Positions 59,190-64,000 of a stretch of DNA of 64,000 nucleotides are shown here, in pieces (the stretch's first letter is position 1; each line of letters begins with the position of its first letter). A program made the position numbers and the translations under genes. The DNA is from Apostichopus japonicus (lineage: Eukaryota > Echinodermata > Holothuroidea > Aspidochirotida > Stichopodidae): positions 24,404,077 to 24,468,076 of the forward strand of contig NC_092582.1 of NCBI RefSeq assembly GCF_037975245.1, in the 5' to 3' direction. Below the pieces are notes generated by a model that had not been told where the DNA came from, did no database searches, and worked only from the letters and a program-made list of their open reading frames with translations.

Positions 59190-62100
59190 CCAGCCAGTAG
59201 GGGCAATTTCCTAATGCTACTACAGTACCTCTCTAAACTGTACTCCGATATCCTGCTCTTAAAGCACTGGTATTGACAGTACAAACTTGATCTGATAGAA
59301 ACATGATATTCATACTGCTCGTACTGACAATACGAGTGCTCTGAAGCAGGACTACTGCAGTATAGAAAAAAATTATCCCAACTGGGTGGTGGCACCCCAT
59401 GGCTTCATGCATACTCAAAGTTATTTAAAGCTATCACTACTGGCAATATTAGTTGTATGGGGATGTAAGGGCTAAAGATAGCAATGACTGGTAGGAGATG
59501 CCGGGAGAATCCTTAATTCATTCGCTCTCATCTGATTTATTATATTAATGGGTCAAAACAATACCAAGATTACAGGTGGCAATGCACAACTTTAAAGACT
59601 TGATAATTTCAAACACATCCATGATCAGACCAAGGTACATACTAGAAAAACTGAGCTTGTGGGCAATCATTATTTTCTACAGAAGTTGAAGTTTTCTGAT
59701 GAACTGTTAATTGAGGTATCTATCAGTACTTTAGAGAAATCTTCCATCCACAAATGCATACTATAATATAGTAATTGTGTTTAGTTTGTTAGCTCTGCAC
59801 AATTAAAAAAAGTGGAATCTTAAAAAGGACATAAGATGTTATTTACAGAACTACTTAGGCCAGCTGTCTTCACCTACATATAGCCTATAGATTTACTCAA
59901 AGGTATCCAACACAGCCCATTACTGTACCATTTCACAAACTGTCTGTTGAAAAAATTATCATGTGAAGTCTCACATCCACAAAGGAAGTTATGTCAGCAG
60001 TGGTGTGTTCCCACTCGACTTTCTCTTTCACTTAATTGGAGGAACTGCACTGAAGAAATGTTGAAAACAGTAACACCTGGAGGTTAAAGAGAAAATAGAA
60101 AATAACTCAACATTCCATTCACTAGGTTTATCGAGGAGAAAATTCATCCGGTCTGTGATCATATTTGTAACAGAGATCAACGTCTTTCCTTGTGTGTTAT
60201 TAGTAAGAATACTTTATATAGCTGTCTTCTCAGAGAAGCATATATATTGTTTTCTATTTCTGTTTTTATCTTTGCATTTTATTGGACTGACATAGCTAAC
60301 AGGCACAGGACTTATATCATTATTAAAACACCTTTGCCTTCATCTTAAAGTTACTTTTTAAGAATATTTTTTGCATCTGAGGTAAACAATACAATTAGTT
60401 ATTTACAACACTTGTAGTGGTAACTGATGTTACCTCCGAAGTTTTGAACCCCCCACCAAAACAAAACAAAAATGACATTTGCTGGAAGTTTTCTACCAAA
60501 TTTGTGAGAGCTCTATCTTCCGTAGTATTGCAACAGAAAATAAGGGTTGTAAGCACATGTGCTTGAGTTTGCTGGAAATATCTCTTAAATGGCCAGTACT
60601 ATAACTGCAGTGCAAATAATGTACATCTTAGACAGAACACATTAAGAAAATCCTTCAACTCTGTTGAACAATGGCTATAGAATGGAATTCTGAATTACTT
60701 TAGTTTTTACTCTGAGGACATGCATAGGATCCAGAAGCTACATGCATGTCTTGTATTACTGACTGACTGACAACATATACACACATTACAGTAAACCAAC
60801 CAAAGACTTCCACTTAGTACAGTATATAGCTCATTGGCAATTATTATAAAGACTAGATTATCTTCAGATTTAAATTTGATATCAATTTCTTGGGTTTTAG
60901 ATTAGACTAGACTACTGTAGATTATCTTCAGATTTAAATTGGGTTTTAGATGCACTTATTTGGGAAGGGTTGGAAATGTTAAAACGGAAAAAGGAGAAAT
61001 GATTCCTGTTAGTCATTCTACATCTTATTAAACAAACACTTAGTTGTGACATATGTAACATATAACAAGTGGAAGCACACAGGCTCCATACTGTGATCAT
61101 AGTAGAAACCACTGACTCACTGAGGCAGTTATGCAGGGTGTAATTCACTCTTACATTACATATAGTAACAAAGTCACTTAATACATGTCTCCATTGAAAC
61201 AGAATGATGGAGAAGTATGTCACATATTAAATTATTCATAAATGTCTTAGCCTTGGCAAATCTTGAGTTCATATCAAAAGGAAATAATCTCACATAGGTA
61301 CTCCTACTTCTGGGAGGAGTTTACAGGTTACCTTAAAGAAACTAATCCTATTCAACTACTTGTGACAATTCATTCCTTAGTCTGTAACTGAGATATATAC
61401 CAATAAGGATAGTCCTCCTCATAATATAAACCAAACTGTAGAAGTGTTTAAACTTAGTGTAGGTATGGGTCTTGTTTTATTTTTAAATGACTCTATTTAA
61501 TTGTAAGGGTACATGCACAACTAAATTGATTATTTAAGAGCCTGCCATACATATTACTGACTATTATTTGTGGAAGTGAGGCTGACAATACAGAGTGTGG
61601 CTGCACTGTAAAGACAGATTACTACCCTTACCTGCCACACAACACTATGACACAAATTGGACGAGATCAAGTCATCTAAAAATTTTGTTCCTTAATTTAT
61701 GATGGCTACACAAAACAAAAAATGGACCCAGTATATTAAACACATACACCGCTTTGTGTACATTTACAATTGGTAAGCAATACAATGTATGGCATGCAGT
61801 GCCTAATATATGGTGTATGTATTGAGGCCTTTATCTTCCCCTCTTGTCCTTTGGAAGTTTGTTGATCAAGCAAGTTTCAAAACCATTACTGTTCCATCAG
61901 GATTAGGCAGTAACAAAATCACTTTCTACCCAGACACAAATCTAATTATAACTACAACCCAGCTTACCAGTCCTGCTATACACTAATTATACACTTACCA
62001 TTACCATCAGCATATTGTAAACCATTCTGTGCAAGATCTGCATCATGTGACCCCCAAAGATGTCTCAAGACTGATTAATCCACATTTACCTAATGAGGAG

Positions 62101-64000
62101 ATAAAGACAAAGACAATAAGAATTATTTGTCACTAATTCTGTATTGAGAATATCAGAACTAGATGTATTGATGCAAACAATGAAAACCTTTGTTATTGAG
62201 TTTGCCTCTTGAATATTTACTCAACAGTTATTCCATTGCTCACAGATATATACAAGTTAATGCTCAAATGAATCTGTGTCCCTGAAACAACTCAATAATT
62301 GCAAGTTCATTCATTTTATTGAAAGGCACTTTTATTTTAAAGTTGAATCATTTTTGAAAATGTATCCATAAACAAAACAATAGGCTAAAATTGGTAACAT
62401 GTTTGCAATCCTTTGGATTATACTTAATTGATCAGCACACTTTCTAATTTGGTACTTTAAACGTTATTTAGTGCAGCAGGCCAATGAAGTTGTTCATCTT
62501 TGTATGAACACCAAATTTCTAATTCTGTTACTTTGAAGTCAAGCAAAGTTAGGCCTAAGTACTGGTCTAGATTCCTTTGTCAAACTATCGGTATTCAAGT
62601 GTGAAGCAGAGGCTGCTCTATTACATAGATGTTGATGTTTTTGCTTTCACCACTTTCCCAGTTACTTCATTTCCAATGTTGCCACTGGACAGCAACTTGA
62701 TGCACCCCTCCCCCCCCCCCCCACCCAAACACACTCGTATAACAGAATGACTGAATCACACTATAACTTTAAGAACATAAAAATAATACAAATGCATTTT
62801 AAGGATTTCAGATGACATAACATGCTGTGATTGGAGAGCTTATCATACTGTGCTGTATGATCTTCTTTGATAGAATCATCAACTGAACATTGCTTGTCAT
62901 AGTGCAATACTCAAAACCTAGCATTATCCATGACAACTATTTAATATGATGGGATGGGTGGACCTTGTCTTAAATTACATAATTTCCACTCAACCTGGAG
63001 ACAGTGACAACATAAAGCCTTCATAAGCATTATATGCTCACACAGGAATGAAACTGTTACACAATGAAACAATGTACAGTATGTCTAATGACCATTAAAA
63101 TTGGTCAGATTTGAAAGATTAGAGATGTACTTGGCATCAGAATTTCATCCTCTTGAAACCTACAATTATGGTACAATTTGTAGAGATGATGCTACAATTA
63201 GAGAAACACTGAACAAAAGAGGTCCCACAGAACCCCTGAGTTTAAGATGCAACCTTTAGCGGTATTCTAACTAGATGATTGTTCATATGTTATGTCTTGG
63301 TTTGCAGTGAATGGAATTGATGGGGGTTCGGGGGGTGGAGGGGTGCTGGATGATAGACTTTCCGGTGTGGAAATTTTCCTTGAGGGATCATCTGATACAT
63401 CATGGAGTAAAAAATATCCAATTAAACACTTGTATTCTCATGTAGGATGGGGATGGGTGGGTGGGGTAAGAATCAGGTGGTGGACCATGCAACCATTACC
63501 CTGCTCATGTAAACTGTACACATTTCATCCAAGAGCTGTAATCCGGATATGAAACTGGTAAATCTCTAAAGGGGCTGATCTCAGGACTGAATAATCAGTT
63601 TACCTGATGATGAGAAAAACAAAATGCATTTGGTCAGTTGTACTGTAATGTTATTATTCATGTCAATTGTCATCACCTGGTCTGCAAGTAGCAGCATTCT
63701 TTCATATAACATTGTCAAACACAGAACACAGCTATTATAAGCATCTGGTATGCTACTGTTGTTTCAAAATAATTTGCTCAGTTATACTTATAATAACAAT
63801 GTAAAGAAACTAATGCAACTCTTGAGGAAATTATTGTATATAATTTAGTGTGTCAGCTTTGGTGGATGTGTGTTTTTATCTTATTTTTCTTCATTTAATG
63901 GCACCAGGCCCCTGGAGACTGAATTGCCTACATTGACCTAGTTACACCACTCTCTGGGTACTCTTTCCAGATTTTAGATCACCAAATGTTTATAGAGTAC
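59190..64000. repeat. Second segmental duplication, copy 2
   Basis: Same order and orientation as 33060-36140 plus 41845-42060. About 1.8 kb (60005-61800) and a short block near 62280-62400 have no match in copy 1. It lacks the hAT MITE and the foldback block. Continues past the window. No coding sequence recognised. Confidence 0.85.
59194..59385. mobile_element. Foldback MITE, second copy
   Basis: Counterpart of 33081-33271. The arms pair from CCAGTAGGGGCAATTT with AAATTATCCCAACTGG, through TCCTGCTCTTAAAGCACT with AGTGCTCTGAAGCAGGA, to TATTGACAGTAC with GTACTGACAATA. Confidence 0.8.

Overview
The window is AT-rich, intron-bearing, transposon-laden animal DNA. The one gene that can be modelled is an NLR-type (NACHT) innate immune receptor. 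It has a death-fold-like (DED-like) N-terminal exon, a NACHT exon and a helical C-terminal exon, joined by consensus GT/AG sites in compatible phases. Expanded NLR families of this architecture are best known from echinoderms. With the many CAGTGGCG-type hAT elements and (TA)n tracts, this points to a marine invertebrate deuterostome, most likely an echinoderm such as a sea cucumber. The species is an inference.

Layout. 1-2749: no gene seen. 2750-2930: a U2-snRNA-like RNA locus whose first 45 nt match U2 (one substitution) but whose remainder is unrelated and folds back on it. 3286-5825: a 2.5-kb non-autonomous hAT element with a nested 662-bp hAT element and a long perfect hairpin. 8.3-9.8 kb and 14.4-16.8 kb: a tandem segmental duplication; the second copy carries two TIR insertions absent from the first. 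Between the copies lie a minus-strand exon-like frame (11139-11412), a 5'-truncated LINE (about 11950-12920) and a candidate solo LTR (13166-13529). 18367-31430: the NLR gene, with introns holding hAT MITEs, a decayed duplicate of the DED-like exon, a hAT transposase pseudogene split by a MITE, and a 2-kb composite element. 33.06-42.06 kb and 59.19-64.0 kb: a second segmental duplication. The first copy carries a MITE with an empty paralogous site, plus about 5.7 kb with a foldback-like inverted repeat holding 14 units of a 146-bp satellite. 44.4-45.6 kb: a degenerate short-period satellite. 46757-48861: an inverted second copy of the composite element. 50748-51362 and 52340-53000: two inverted TTAA-flanked elements. 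54.73-55.2 kb: a 30-bp minisatellite. The remaining stretches show no supportable gene.

How it fits together. One receptor gene sits in a locus shaped by transposition and local duplication. At least ten insertions can be delimited to the base by target-site duplications, and in four places a paralogous sequence without the insertion, or a shared insertion site, dates events relative to each other. A roughly 34-bp hairpin module occurs 13 times inside elements whose ends and target-site lengths differ, which is the most system-like pattern in the mobile DNA. The U2-derived RNA locus is the most unusual single feature.
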